DNA of 7,212 nucleotides from positions 1-7,212 of the forward strand of contig JABFVP010000229.1 in NCBI GenBank assembly GCA_013362725.1. Reading direction: 5' to 3'. The notes under the pieces are model-generated. The model was given only the letters and a program-made list of their open reading frames with translations, was not told the origin of the DNA and did not search any database. Below are positions 1 to 5,782 of the stretch, in pieces (positions within the stretch are counted from its first letter, which is position 1; each line of letters begins with the position of its first letter). The DNA comes from Cupriavidus sp. (GTDB taxonomy: Bacteria; Pseudomonadota; Gammaproteobacteria; Burkholderiales; Burkholderiaceae). Both the position numbers and the translations under genes were made by a program.

Positions 1-46
1 GGCTCCCCTCTCCCGCGCGCGGGAGAGGGGTGGGGGAGAGGGCAGG
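1..46 (+). repeat. Palindromic repeat, left copy of an inverted pair (REP/BIME-like)
   Basis: Positions 5-30 form a perfect 26-base palindrome (CCCCTCTCCCGCG and its complement). It is followed by a G-rich tail, GGGGGAGAGGGCAGG at 32-46. The reverse complement of positions 83-128 matches 2-46 almost base for base, with a few changes in the palindrome and a one-base length difference. A palindromic unit in two inverted copies next to the 3' end of a gene is the layout of REP/BIME elements. As RNA it would fold strongly and could protect or end the plsY transcript; that role is inferred. The window edge cuts the left side, so further copies may lie outside. Confidence 0.8.
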
Positions 47-82
47 AGCGTCAACGAAGTGAAGCGGGTCGGTATGCCACCG

Positions 83-128
83 CCTGCCCTCTCCCCCGGC
101 CCCTCTCCCGCAAGCGGGCGAGGGGAGC
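83..128 (-). repeat. Palindromic repeat, right inverted copy (REP/BIME-like)
   Basis: CCTGCCCTCTCCCCC at 83-97 is the exact reverse complement of 32-46. Positions 100-125 repeat the palindrome with an AA at its centre (112-113) and one mismatched pair (106/119). The two copies are separated by about 36 bases (47-82), so the whole 1-128 stretch can fold either as two short hairpins or as one long one. It ends 45 bases past the plsY stop codon. The remaining gene-free sequence (129-172) has only a weak stem, GTTTG 157-161 with CAAAC 174-178, which covers the plsY stop and has no T tract. Confidence 0.8.
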
Positions 129-172
129 AAACCTGCAGCGGTCGGAACGCTCAGCAGTTTGCGTTCACGCCT

Positions 173-781
173 TCAAACCTTCTTCTTCTCCCCGATCCGG
201 CTTTCCTTCCCCGCCAGCAGCTTGGCGATGTTCTGCCGGTGCCGCGCGATCAGCAGCACGCTGATGACGAAGATCGCGCCGGCCATCACGTCGACGCCGT
301 TCATCAGCACATGGAAGAACGGCGCGAAGATCGCCGCCACCAGCGCTGCCAGCGACGAATAGCGGAAGAAGAAGGCGATGATCAGCCAGGTGGCCAGCGT
401 GCCCAGGCCCAGGATGGGGTTGATCGCCAGCAGGATGCCGGCCGCGGTGGCCACGCCCTTGCCGCCGGCGAAGCGGTGGAACACGGGGAACAGGTGTCCC
501 AGGAACACCGCCAGCGCCACCATGGCCAGGCCGGTGTCGGTGAGGCCGTGCGCCGGCCCGAAGCGCGCCGCCAGCCAGACCGCCAGCCAGCCCTTCAGGG
601 CATCCCCGATCAGCGTCAGGATCGCCGCCTTCTTGTTGCCGGTGCGCAGCACGTTGGTGGCGCCGGGGTTGCCCGAGCCATAGGAGTGCGGGTCCGGCAG
701 CCCCATCAGCTTGCTGACGACCACAGCGAAGGAAACGGAGCCGATCAGGTAGGCGGCAAGGGCAAAAAGCAGATTGGCCAT
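173..781 (-). CDS. plsY: Glycerol-3-phosphate acyltransferase PlsY (202 aa)
   Basis: PlsY is an inner-membrane enzyme that moves the acyl group from acyl-phosphate (made by PlsX) to glycerol-3-phosphate. This gives lysophosphatidic acid, the first step of phospholipid synthesis. The protein shows the three conserved family blocks: GSGNPGATNVLR (about 36-46), GHLFPVFHRFAGGKGVAT (95-112) and RHRQNIAKLLAGKE (180-193). Several hydrophobic helices surround these (about 1-24, 53-72, 84-103, 113-140, 143-160, 164-179). The 202-residue length fits the family (about 200). The frame stays open for 37 codons upstream, but the ATG at 781 gives the standard MANLL start directly before the first helix. No good ribosome binding site is visible. 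The C-terminal tail is lysine-rich (KESRIGEKKKV). The gene lies 124 bases after ybaK, enough room for its own promoter, and is followed by the repeat pair. Confidence 0.96.
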   Translation of the reverse strand: MANLLFALAAYLIGSVSFAVVVSKLMGLPDPHSYGSGNPGATNVLRTGNKKAAILTLIGDALKGWLAVWLAARFGPAHGLTDTGLAMVALAVFLGHLFPVFHRFAGGKGVATAAGILLAINPILGLGTLATWLIIAFFFRYSSLAALVAAIFAPFFHVLMNGVDVMAGAIFVISVLLIARHRQNIAKLLAGKESRIGEKKKV

Positions 782-810
782 GTGGAGTGGGATGTTTTCA
801 GGCTGGCGCG

Positions 811-816
811 ATTGTA
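811..816 (-). promoter_or_regulatory. Possible -10 element of a plsY promoter
   Basis: On the minus strand TACAAT (816 to 811) matches the sigma-70 -10 consensus at five of six bases. It would start transcription near 804, about 23 bases before the plsY ATG. No convincing -35 hexamer is found at 15-19 base spacing, so the call rests on the -10 and its position in the 124-base gap. The same gap holds a 6-bp stem (869-874 with 880-885) downstream of ybaK, without a T tract. Confidence 0.3.
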
Positions 817-905
817 GCGCGGCAGGGGCCTGGCCACGACCGTGACTTCCCGGATTGGCGTGGAGGCTTGCTTCGACCTGAAGCAGCGCCACGCGGCCGG
901 CAAGT

Positions 906-1397
906 TCAGTCCGGCAGCGCGCACTGCACCGGCCGGGCGTCGAGCAGCGCGGGCAGCAGCTTCGGGTCCAGGCTGACCAGGTAGCCGCGGCGCCCGCCGT
1001 TGATGTAGATGCGCGCCAGCTCCAGCACGGTCGCTTCCACGTACACCGGCATGCGCTTCTTCGTGCCGAACGGCGAGGTGCCGCCCACCAGGTAGCCGCT
1101 GTGCCGCTGCGCCACCTCGGGCTTGCACGGCTGCACGCTCTTGCGCCCGGTCTGGCGCGCCAGGTTCTTGGTCGAGACCGAGCAGTCGCCGTGCATCAGC
1201 ACCACCAGCGGCTGCGCGCGCTCGTCTTCCATGACCAGGGTCTTGATCACGTCATGCTCGGGCACGCCCAGCTGGCGCGCCGATTCGCCGGTGCCGCCGT
1301 GCTCGACATAGTCGTAAGGGTGCTCGCCGAAGGCCACGCCTTGCTTGCGCAGGAACTGGGTGGCAGGGGTTTCGGAGACGTGCTTGTTCTTGCTCAT
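906..1397 (-). CDS. ybaK: YbaK/EbsC-type Cys-tRNA(Pro) deacylase (163 aa)
   Basis: YbaK is a free-standing cytoplasmic editing protein that hydrolyses Cys-tRNA(Pro), a mischarging product of prolyl-tRNA synthetase. The single YbaK/EbsC domain fills the protein. Visible family features are the catalytic-lysine segment IKTLVMED (K52), the glycine-rich stretch GGTSPFGTKKRMPVYV (105-120) typical of the YbaK subgroup rather than ProX, and INGGRRGYLVSLDP (132-145). Length matches the usual 155-165 residues. The frame is open far upstream into xerD, but MSKNKH at 1397 is the sensible start because earlier codons are antisense-like xerD sequence in another frame. The gene begins 19 bases after the xerD stop and is probably co-transcribed with xerD and ogt. 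There is no clear Shine-Dalgarno, so translation may depend on upstream ribosomes. Confidence 0.93.
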   Translation of the reverse strand: MSKNKHVSETPATQFLRKQGVAFGEHPYDYVEHGGTGESARQLGVPEHDVIKTLVMEDERAQPLVVLMHGDCSVSTKNLARQTGRKSVQPCKPEVAQRHSGYLVGGTSPFGTKKRMPVYVEATVLELARIYINGGRRGYLVSLDPKLLPALLDARPVQCALPD

Positions 1398-1416
1398 GGC
1401 GATCGCTGGGTGCCGC

Positions 1417-2355
1417 TCAGCCGCGCGGATGATGCTGCTGGTGCAGCTCGCGCAGGCGTTCGCGGGCGACGTGGGTATAGATCTGGGTGGTGGAGATGTC
1501 GGCGTGCCCCAGCAGCAGCTGCACCACGCGCAGGTCGGCGCCGTGGTTGAGCAGGTGCGTGGCGAAGGCATGGCGCAGCGTGTGCGGCGACAGCGGCGCA
1601 TGCACGCCGGCATCGCGCGCATGGCGCTTGATCAGATGCCAGAACGCCTGCCGGGTCATGCCCTCGCCGCGCTGCGTGACGAACAGCGCGTCGCAGGCGC
1701 GCCCGGCCAGCAGCACCGGACGCGCATCAGCCAGGTAGCGCCGCAGCCAGTCGCCGGCCTGCTGGCCGAACGGCACCAGCCGTTCCTTGTCGCCCTTGCC
1801 GCCGACCACGCGCGCCACGCCTTCGTTCAAGCCGATCTCGACGGTCTTCATCTGCGTCAGCTCCGACACGCGCAGCCCGCTGGCGTACATCAGCTCGAGC
1901 ATGGTGCGGTCGCGCAGCCCCAGCGGGGTGTCGGTGTCGGGGGCCTCCAGCAGCGCGTCGACCTGGGCCTCGGTCAGCGTCTTGGGGTAGCGCGGCGGCT
2001 GCTTGGCGGGGCGCAGCAGCAGGCAGGGATCGGCCTGCACCAGGTGCTCGCGCAGCGCCCACTGGTAAAAGCGGCGGAACACCGCCAGGCGCCGGTTGGC
2101 GGACGACGCGCGGGTCTGCGGATGGCGCGCGCTGAAGTATGCCGACAGCGCGCCGTCGTCGGCGCCGAGCAGCTCCCCGCGCTGCTCCTGCTGCAGCCAG
2201 CGCGCCAGCAGCGTCAGGTCGCGCCGGTAGGCATCGATGGTGTTGCGCGAGAGCCCGTCTTCCAGCCACAGCGCGTCGCAGAAGCGGCTGACCAGGGCCA
2301 GGTCGGCAGCGCTGGCGACGGCGGTGAGCTCGGCTGCCGCCGGGGCGCCGCTCAT
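1417..2355 (-). CDS. xerD: Tyrosine recombinase XerD (312 aa)
   Basis: XerD acts with XerC at the dif site near the terminus to resolve chromosome dimers at division, in an FtsK-dependent reaction. The N-terminal SAM-like, core-binding domain covers about 20-110 and the catalytic domain about 125-305. All catalytic residues are present: R162 (SGLRVSEL), K187 (GGKGDKERLVP), H258 and R261 (SPHTLRHAFATHLL), H284 (LLGHADISTT) and the nucleophile Y293 (QIYTHV). The C-terminal LHQQHHPRG tail and the motif PLGLRDRTMLELMYASGLRVSEL favour XerD over XerC. The protein is slightly longer than the usual 298 residues because of an alanine-rich N-terminal extension of about 14 residues. The ATG at 2355 overlaps the ogt stop as ATGA, which supports this start through translational coupling. 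No dif-like site is seen in the window. Confidence 0.96.
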   Translation of the reverse strand: MSGAPAAAELTAVASAADLALVSRFCDALWLEDGLSRNTIDAYRRDLTLLARWLQQEQRGELLGADDGALSAYFSARHPQTRASSANRRLAVFRRFYQWALREHLVQADPCLLLRPAKQPPRYPKTLTEAQVDALLEAPDTDTPLGLRDRTMLELMYASGLRVSELTQMKTVEIGLNEGVARVVGGKGDKERLVPFGQQAGDWLRRYLADARPVLLAGRACDALFVTQRGEGMTRQAFWHLIKRHARDAGVHAPLSPHTLRHAFATHLLNHGADLRVVQLLLGHADISTTQIYTHVARERLRELHQQHHPRG

Positions 2356-2831
2356 ATCAGCATGGCGCCCTCATGGCGCAGCAGCCAGCGTTTGACGTCA
2401 AGGTAGAAGCCATCCTCGGCATGGTGCGAGAACCCGCCGATGCCGCGCGCCGAGACCACGCGATGGCATGGGACCAATATCGGGAACGGGTTCTGGCCGC
2501 AGGCCTGGCCGACCGCACGCGGCATCGCGCCGATGCCTTCGGCGATGGTGCCGTAGGTGGTGGTGGCGCCGCGCGGCACGGCGCAGATGGCCTGCCACAC
2601 GCGCTGCTGGAAGGCGCTGCCGGCGGTAGCCAGCGGCACGTCGAAGGCGCTGTCGGGATCGTCGTAATAGGCCGCCAGCTGCGCCGCGAGCCGCTGCGTC
2701 AGCGCATCGGCCGGGGCCGGGCCCTCGACGTGCCCGGGAAGGTACACGATGGCCCGGATGCGCGCGCCGTCCGTGCGCACGCCGATCTTGCCGAACGGGG
2801 CGGTAAGGATGGCGTCGTAGGGTGCGGGCAT
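2352..2831 (-). CDS. ogt: Methylated-DNA--[protein]-cysteine S-methyltransferase (159 aa)
   Basis: This suicide DNA-repair protein moves the methyl group of O6-methylguanine (and O4-methylthymine) onto its own cysteine. The active-site motif PCHRVV places the acceptor at C122. The recognition-helix segment RAVGQACGQNP (105-115) holds the base-flipping arginine R105 and conserved N114. TTYG (Y93) and the C-terminal WLLRHEG with E154 are also family-typical. The protein is a stand-alone transferase without an Ada-type N-terminal regulatory domain; the first 60 residues form the poorly conserved N-terminal part. The length fits Ogt/AGT proteins (about 155-180). It is the first gene of the ogt-xerD-ybaK unit and overlaps xerD by four bases. 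Ogt versus the Ada C-terminal type cannot be separated firmly by eye, hence the moderate certainty on the symbol. Confidence 0.93.
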   Translation of the reverse strand: MPAPYDAILTAPFGKIGVRTDGARIRAIVYLPGHVEGPAPADALTQRLAAQLAAYYDDPDSAFDVPLATAGSAFQQRVWQAICAVPRGATTTYGTIAEGIGAMPRAVGQACGQNPFPILVPCHRVVSARGIGGFSHHAEDGFYLDVKRWLLRHEGAMLI

Positions 2832-2857
2832 GGCGGTCAGGCTGGGGCGAATGCTGG

Positions 2858-2886
2858 ATTTTAGTGCTTTTTGGCGGGGGCAGAAA
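2858..2886 (-). promoter_or_regulatory. Candidate promoter for ogt-xerD-ybaK
   Basis: In the short gap between the tctC-like terminator and ogt, TAAAAT (2863 to 2858, minus) matches the -10 consensus at five of six bases. TTTCTG lies 17 bases upstream (2886 to 2881) as a poor -35 that overlaps the terminator T tract. Transcription would begin near 2851, about 20 bases before the ogt ATG. The terminator upstream makes some promoter here necessary; this exact site is a guess. Confidence 0.3.
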
Positions 2887-2908
2887 AAAGGCCGCCTCGC
2901 GGCGGCCT
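2884..2908 (-). terminator. Intrinsic terminator after the Bug-type gene
   Basis: Read on the minus strand, AGGCCGCC (2908-2901) pairs perfectly with GGCGGCCT (2896-2889) around a four-base loop, and the stem runs into a T6 tract (2889-2884). It lies 28 bases past the stop codon of the binding-protein gene. There is no T tract on the plus-strand side, so it works in one direction and separates that gene from ogt. Confidence 0.88.
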
Positions 2909-2936
2909 GATGGCGGATGACATCACACCGGCCGGA

Positions 2937-3905
2937 TTACTGCTCCAGCTTGATGTTCTGCACCTTGACCAGGTTCTTCATCTTGTCGAATTCCTTCTTG
3001 ATCTCGGCCGCGTGCTGCGCCGGCGTGTTGCCCGACGGCTCGGCGCCGGCGGTGCGCAGGCGCTGCTGGAAGTCCTTGTCCTGCAGGGCCTTGACCGCGG
3101 CCTCGTTGAGCTTCTTGATGACTTCGTCAGGCGTGCCGGCCGGCGCCACCAGGCCGTACCAGGCCGGATCGTTCGGCTCCTTCAGGCCCATTTCGCCGAA
3201 GGTCGGCACGTTGGGCAGCGACTCCAGGCGCTTGTTCCAGGCCACCACGATCGGGCGCAGCTTGTTGGCCTTGATGTAGGGCATCGACGACGGCAGGTTG
3301 TCGACCATGATCGGCACCTGGCCGGCGAGCACGTCGTTCAGCGCCGGGCCCGCGCCGCGGTACGGGATATGGACCATGAAGGTCTTGGTCGAGACCTTGA
3401 ACTGCTCGCCCAGCATGTGGCCGAAGCCGCAGGTGCCCGACGACGCGTACGAATACTTGCCCGGGTTGGCCTTCAGCACGGCCAGGAACTCCTTGTAGTC
3501 CTTGGCCGGGAAGTTCGGGTTCACCGCGATCACGTTGGCCACGTTGGCCAGGTTGGTGATGGGCTTGAAGTCCTTGATCGGGTCATACGACAGCTTGGGA
3601 TTGCAGGCCGGGTTCACGGCCATGGTCGAGACCGTCGAGATGCCGATGGTGTAGCCGTCGGGCGCGGCCTTGGCGATGGCGTCGGCGCCGATCGAACCGC
3701 CCCCGCCGGCGCGGTTTTCGACCACCACCGGCTGGCCCAGGATGCGGCTCATCTGGTCCGCTGCGCCGCGGCCGACGATGTCGGTGGTGCCGCCGGGTGC
3801 GAACGGAATGATCAGGCGGATCGGCTTGGTGGGGTAGCTCTGGGCTTGCGCCGCGGTGGCGGCGGCCGCCAGGGTCAGGGTCAGTGCGAGTTTGCCAGCT
3901 TGCAT
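2937..3905 (-). CDS. Tripartite tricarboxylate transporter substrate-binding protein (Bug/TctC family, 322 aa)
   Basis: This is a periplasmic extracytoplasmic receptor of the Bug family, which binds carboxylates or related small molecules, in some cases for TctAB permeases. A signal peptide is evident: the hydrophobic stretch LALTLTLAAAATAAQA, then likely cleavage at AQA-QS (21/22). The mature protein has the first ligand loop PFAPGGTTDIVGR (34-46, with conserved D42) and the second at IPYRGAGPALNDVLAGQVPIMVD (180-202). Length is normal for the family (about 320). The ATG at 3905 has GGGAG ten bases upstream and starts right at the signal peptide; the frame is open upstream but that extension has no signal-like sequence. 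No tctA or tctB is nearby, so it is an orphan receptor, common in Burkholderiales. C101 and C159 are unusual and may form a disulfide. The ligand cannot be read from sequence. Confidence 0.93.
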   Translation of the reverse strand: MQAGKLALTLTLAAAATAAQAQSYPTKPIRLIIPFAPGGTTDIVGRGAADQMSRILGQPVVVENRAGGGGSIGADAIAKAAPDGYTIGISTVSTMAVNPACNPKLSYDPIKDFKPITNLANVANVIAVNPNFPAKDYKEFLAVLKANPGKYSYASSGTCGFGHMLGEQFKVSTKTFMVHIPYRGAGPALNDVLAGQVPIMVDNLPSSMPYIKANKLRPIVVAWNKRLESLPNVPTFGEMGLKEPNDPAWYGLVAPAGTPDEVIKKLNEAAVKALQDKDFQQRLRTAGAEPSGNTPAQHAAEIKKEFDKMKNLVKVQNIKLEQ

Positions 3906-3915
3906 GAGATCATGT

Positions 3916-3920
3916 CTCCC
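3916..3920 (-). promoter_or_regulatory. Ribosome binding site deciding the Bug-type start
   Basis: GGGAG (3920 to 3916, minus) sits ten bases before the ATG at 3905. A second ATG (3913 to 3911) is only two bases from the GGGAG and is out of frame with the binding protein, so the 3905 start is preferred. Confidence 0.6.
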
Positions 3921-3928
3921 GTCAGAAA

Positions 3929-3960
3929 TCCGGGCAGGGTGCCGCCCGGAAGCAAAAAAA
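3929..3960 (-). other. Leader stem-loop and T7 tract between the chalcone-isomerase-like gene and the Bug-type gene
   Basis: TCCGGGC (3929-3935) and GCCCGGA (3944-3950) form a 7-bp stem with an eight-base loop, nine bases upstream of the GGGAG site. On the minus strand a T7 tract (3960-3954) precedes this stem. The T7 could end the chalcone-isomerase-like transcript behind a weak imperfect stem (ACCG/CGGT, about 3960-3989), but that stem is poor. Either a weak terminator or a folded 5' leader of the Bug-type mRNA is possible. Confidence 0.35.
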
Positions 3961-4008
3961 CCGTCGCAGTGCCACAGGTCGGGCGGTGCGCCGGCAGCGT
4001 AATCTGGG

Positions 4009-4680
4009 TCAGCCGCCCAGCAGGCCGCGCTTGACGCCGGCGTCGACCGGGCGTTCACCCAGGAACACCCGCAGCAGGGCCTGGTAAAAATCTTCGCCGG
4101 GAATCGGCCGGCCGCGCGGCGTGCCGTTGATGGCCACCACCATCCCCGTTTGCGGGGAAAAATCCAGGTTGATGACATCGCCCTTGTGCGCGGTGCCGAT
4201 CTCGCCCAGGGTGCGCTCGAACTGTACCAGCCGCGCCGCCAGCGCCTGCATCTGCGCCTCGCTGTGGTTGTCGCGCATGCCCTGGCGGATCGCGCGTACC
4301 ACCGCCGGCGGCTCGGTCTCGCGCAGGATGCGTAACTGTAGCCGCTTGGCGCCCGGCGTGCCCAGCACCACGGCCGCGTTGCGGGCCTTTTCCTCCAGGT
4401 ACAGCGCGGCCACGTAGCCCTTGGTCAGGAAGCCGGTGCGCAACGCCGCGCCATTGAGCTGCAGTTCCTTGCCGCCCACGCGCGCCGCATCGTCGAAGCG
4501 CACGCCGGCGATCTCGACCGCGCGCGCCGGCCCCGGCACGGCATGCACGACGGCCGCGGCGCCGAGCGCTGCCAGCACGACGGCCAGGCGCAGTCGGCGG
4601 CCCGGCCGGAAGCCAGGGCAGAAGCGGGAGCTGAGGAGGGTGTCCACGCGCAGGCGCGCGGAACGGATGCGGGACAACAT
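4009..4680 (-). CDS. Secreted chalcone isomerase-like protein (223 aa)
   Basis: The mature part matches the bacterial chalcone-isomerase-like family, which keeps the fold of plant chalcone isomerase but is mostly of unknown function. Typical is the opening VEIAGVRFDD (55-64), followed by KELQLNGAALRTGFLTKGYVAALYLEEKA (71-99), with the LNG..R and YVAALYL signatures. KGDVINLDFSPQTGMVVAINGTPRG (166-190) and GEDFYQALLRVFLGERPVD (195-213) follow. A hydrophobic segment (about 30-47) and ARA-VE (54/55) suggest export to the periplasm. The first 30 residues are arginine-rich and long for a signal peptide, so the true start may be internal (for example a GTG at residue 12). An upstream ATG at 4704 is an alternative. 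None has a clear ribosome binding site. A weak promoter may lie upstream: TATTCT (4732 to 4727) with CAGACT 18 bases before it. Flavonoid isomerase activity should not be assumed. Confidence 0.85.
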   Translation of the reverse strand: MLSRIRSARLRVDTLLSSRFCPGFRPGRRLRLAVVLAALGAAAVVHAVPGPARAVEIAGVRFDDAARVGGKELQLNGAALRTGFLTKGYVAALYLEEKARNAAVVLGTPGAKRLQLRILRETEPPAVVRAIRQGMRDNHSEAQMQALAARLVQFERTLGEIGTAHKGDVINLDFSPQTGMVVAINGTPRGRPIPGEDFYQALLRVFLGERPVDAGVKRGLLGG

Positions 4681-4835
4681 GGCGGCAGGCGTACAACTTG
4701 GCATGCCATGCTGCCCGAAATCTGGAAGAATACCTATCCGTATCTGCCCTAGTCTGCACATTCCGTCGTTTTTGCCGTTATCTCTTCCCGCTGCGGTTTC
4801 TGTGCGACGGCTGCCCGGGCAGTGCCATGCCACTG

Positions 4836-4856
4836 CCACCACCACCACAACAACAA
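4836..4856 (+). repeat. (CCA)4(CAA)3 trinucleotide run before the AEC permease start
   Basis: Four CCA units (4836-4847) run into three CAA units (4848-4856). If translation began at the ATG at 4827, this would encode PPPPQQQ in frame just before the ATG at 4863. It lies in the 182-base gap between two divergent genes. Confidence 0.6.
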
Positions 4857-4862
4857 CCCTGG

Positions 4863-5756
4863 ATGTCTTCCGCCCTCCTGCTGGTCCCGGACTTCAGCCT
4901 GATCCTGATCGGCTGGCTGCTGGTGCGCTATTCCCCCTTCGACCGCGCCTTCTGGAGCGGGGTGGAGCGGCTGGTCTACTTCGTGCTGTTCCCGGCGCTG
5001 CTGCTGCAGTCGACCAATACCGCGGCGCTCGATTTCTCCTCGACCTCGGCCATGCTGGGGCTGGCGCTGCTGGTGCTGGCCACCGGCCTGGGCGGCGGCT
5101 ATGCCGTCAAATGGGTGCTGCGCCCCGACCCGGTCAGCTTTGCCTCGGGGCTGCAGACCGCGTTCCGCTTCAATTCCTATATCGGGCTGGCGCTGGCCGC
5201 GCGGCTGGGCGGCTCCGAAGGGCTGGCGCTGATGGCGGTGATCGTCGGCTGCACCGTGCCGCTGTGCAACGTGGCCGCGGTGTGGGCGCTGGCCCGGCAT
5301 GGCCAGGCCGCGCTGTGGAAGGAACTGGCGCGCAACCCGCTGATCCTGGCCACCGCGGGCGGGCTGGCGACCAACCTGATGGGGCTGCACGCGCCCGAGG
5401 TGCTGGGCATGACGCTGAACCGGCTGGGCTCGGCATCGACCGCGCTGGGCCTGATGACGGTGGGCGCCGGGCTGCAGGTGAGCGGCGCCACCGGCACCGC
5501 CGGGCCGGTGGCGTGGTGGACCGGGGTCAAGCTGGTGGCGATGCCGTGCGTGGCCTGGCTGGTGGGGCGGCACCTGCCGCTGACCGCGCTGCAGTACCAG
5601 ATCGTGGTGCTGTACGCCTCGCTGCCGACCGCCTCCAGCGCCTACATCCTGGCCGTGCGCATGGGCGGCAACGGGCCGATGGTGGCCGCGACGATCTCGC
5701 TGATGACGGTGGCGGCGATCGTCACCACGCCGCTGTGGCTGGCGCTGGTGAGCTGA
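4863..5756 (+). CDS. AEC (auxin efflux carrier) family permease (297 aa)
   Basis: This is an inner-membrane transporter of the AEC family, whose bacterial members are linked to malonate, malate or other organic anions; the substrate here is unknown. About ten hydrophobic helices are visible (roughly 5-22, 34-52, 63-86, 94-116, 119-144, 158-178, 186-207, 214-236, 243-266, 271-296), split into two five-helix halves around the polar stretch ARHGQAALWKELARNP (144-159). Family-like elements are ARNPLILA (156-163) and ASLPTASSAYILAVRMGG (252-269). The ATG at 4863 places the first helix where AEC proteins normally have it. In-frame ATGs at 4827 (309 aa, adding a Pro/Gln-rich leader) and 4698 are alternatives, and no start has a good Shine-Dalgarno. 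It diverges from the chalcone-isomerase-like gene and converges on queG 21 bases away. Confidence 0.88.
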   Translation: MSSALLLVPDFSLILIGWLLVRYSPFDRAFWSGVERLVYFVLFPALLLQSTNTAALDFSSTSAMLGLALLVLATGLGGGYAVKWVLRPDPVSFASGLQTAFRFNSYIGLALAARLGGSEGLALMAVIVGCTVPLCNVAAVWALARHGQAALWKELARNPLILATAGGLATNLMGLHAPEVLGMTLNRLGSASTALGLMTVGAGLQVSGATGTAGPVAWWTGVKLVAMPCVAWLVGRHLPLTALQYQIVVLYASLPTASSAYILAVRMGGNGPMVAATISLMTVAAIVTTPLWLALVS

Positions 5757-5782
5757 CCTGAGCGGGGAGGCTGGTGGTCAGC
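5752..5782. terminator. Inverted repeat spanning both convergent stop codons
   Basis: GCTGACC (5752-5758) and GGTCAGC (5776-5782) pair perfectly over seven bases with a 17-base loop, inside which AGC/GCT (5761-5763, 5770-5772) can also pair. The left arm contains the permease TGA and the right arm the queG stop. There is no T tract on either side, so it would be at best a weak bidirectional terminator. Confidence 0.35.

Noticed and set aside
5..30. Perfect palindrome as a classic intrinsic terminator
   Set aside because: No T tract follows the stem on either strand, and the second inverted copy fits a REP/BIME-type repeat better.
1..128. CRISPR array
   Set aside because: There are only two copies, in inverted orientation, with no regular spacers and no cas genes.
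59..817. 252-codon plus-strand open frame across plsY
   Set aside because: It begins in the repeat region and runs antisense to PlsY; the product is Gln/Arg/His-rich with no similarity I recognise.
1417..2355. XerD as an integrase of a mobile element
   Set aside because: The sequence, the C-terminal LHQQHHPR tail and the housekeeping neighbours fit chromosomal XerD. There is no attachment site, cargo or tRNA end nearby.
1345..2406. 353-codon plus-strand open frame across xerD
   Set aside because: It lies antisense to a complete XerD with all catalytic residues. Long antisense frames are expected in high-GC coding DNA, and its product is low-complexity Arg/Gln/Gly/His sequence with no recognisable domain.
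2871..4034. 387-codon plus-strand open frame across the Bug-type gene
   Set aside because: It is a mirror of the codon bias of the binding-protein gene. The product is His/Arg/Gly-rich without motifs, and it reads through a good minus-strand terminator.
3906..4178. N-terminal extension of the Bug-type gene up to 4178
   Set aside because: The extra 91 residues overlap the chalcone-isomerase-like gene and would bury the signal peptide. The start at 3905 has a ribosome binding site.
4421..5761. 446-codon plus-strand open frame overlapping the permease in another frame
   Set aside because: It spans a divergent gene pair and overlaps the ten-helix permease; its Ala/Arg/Gly-rich sequence shows no membrane helices or motifs.
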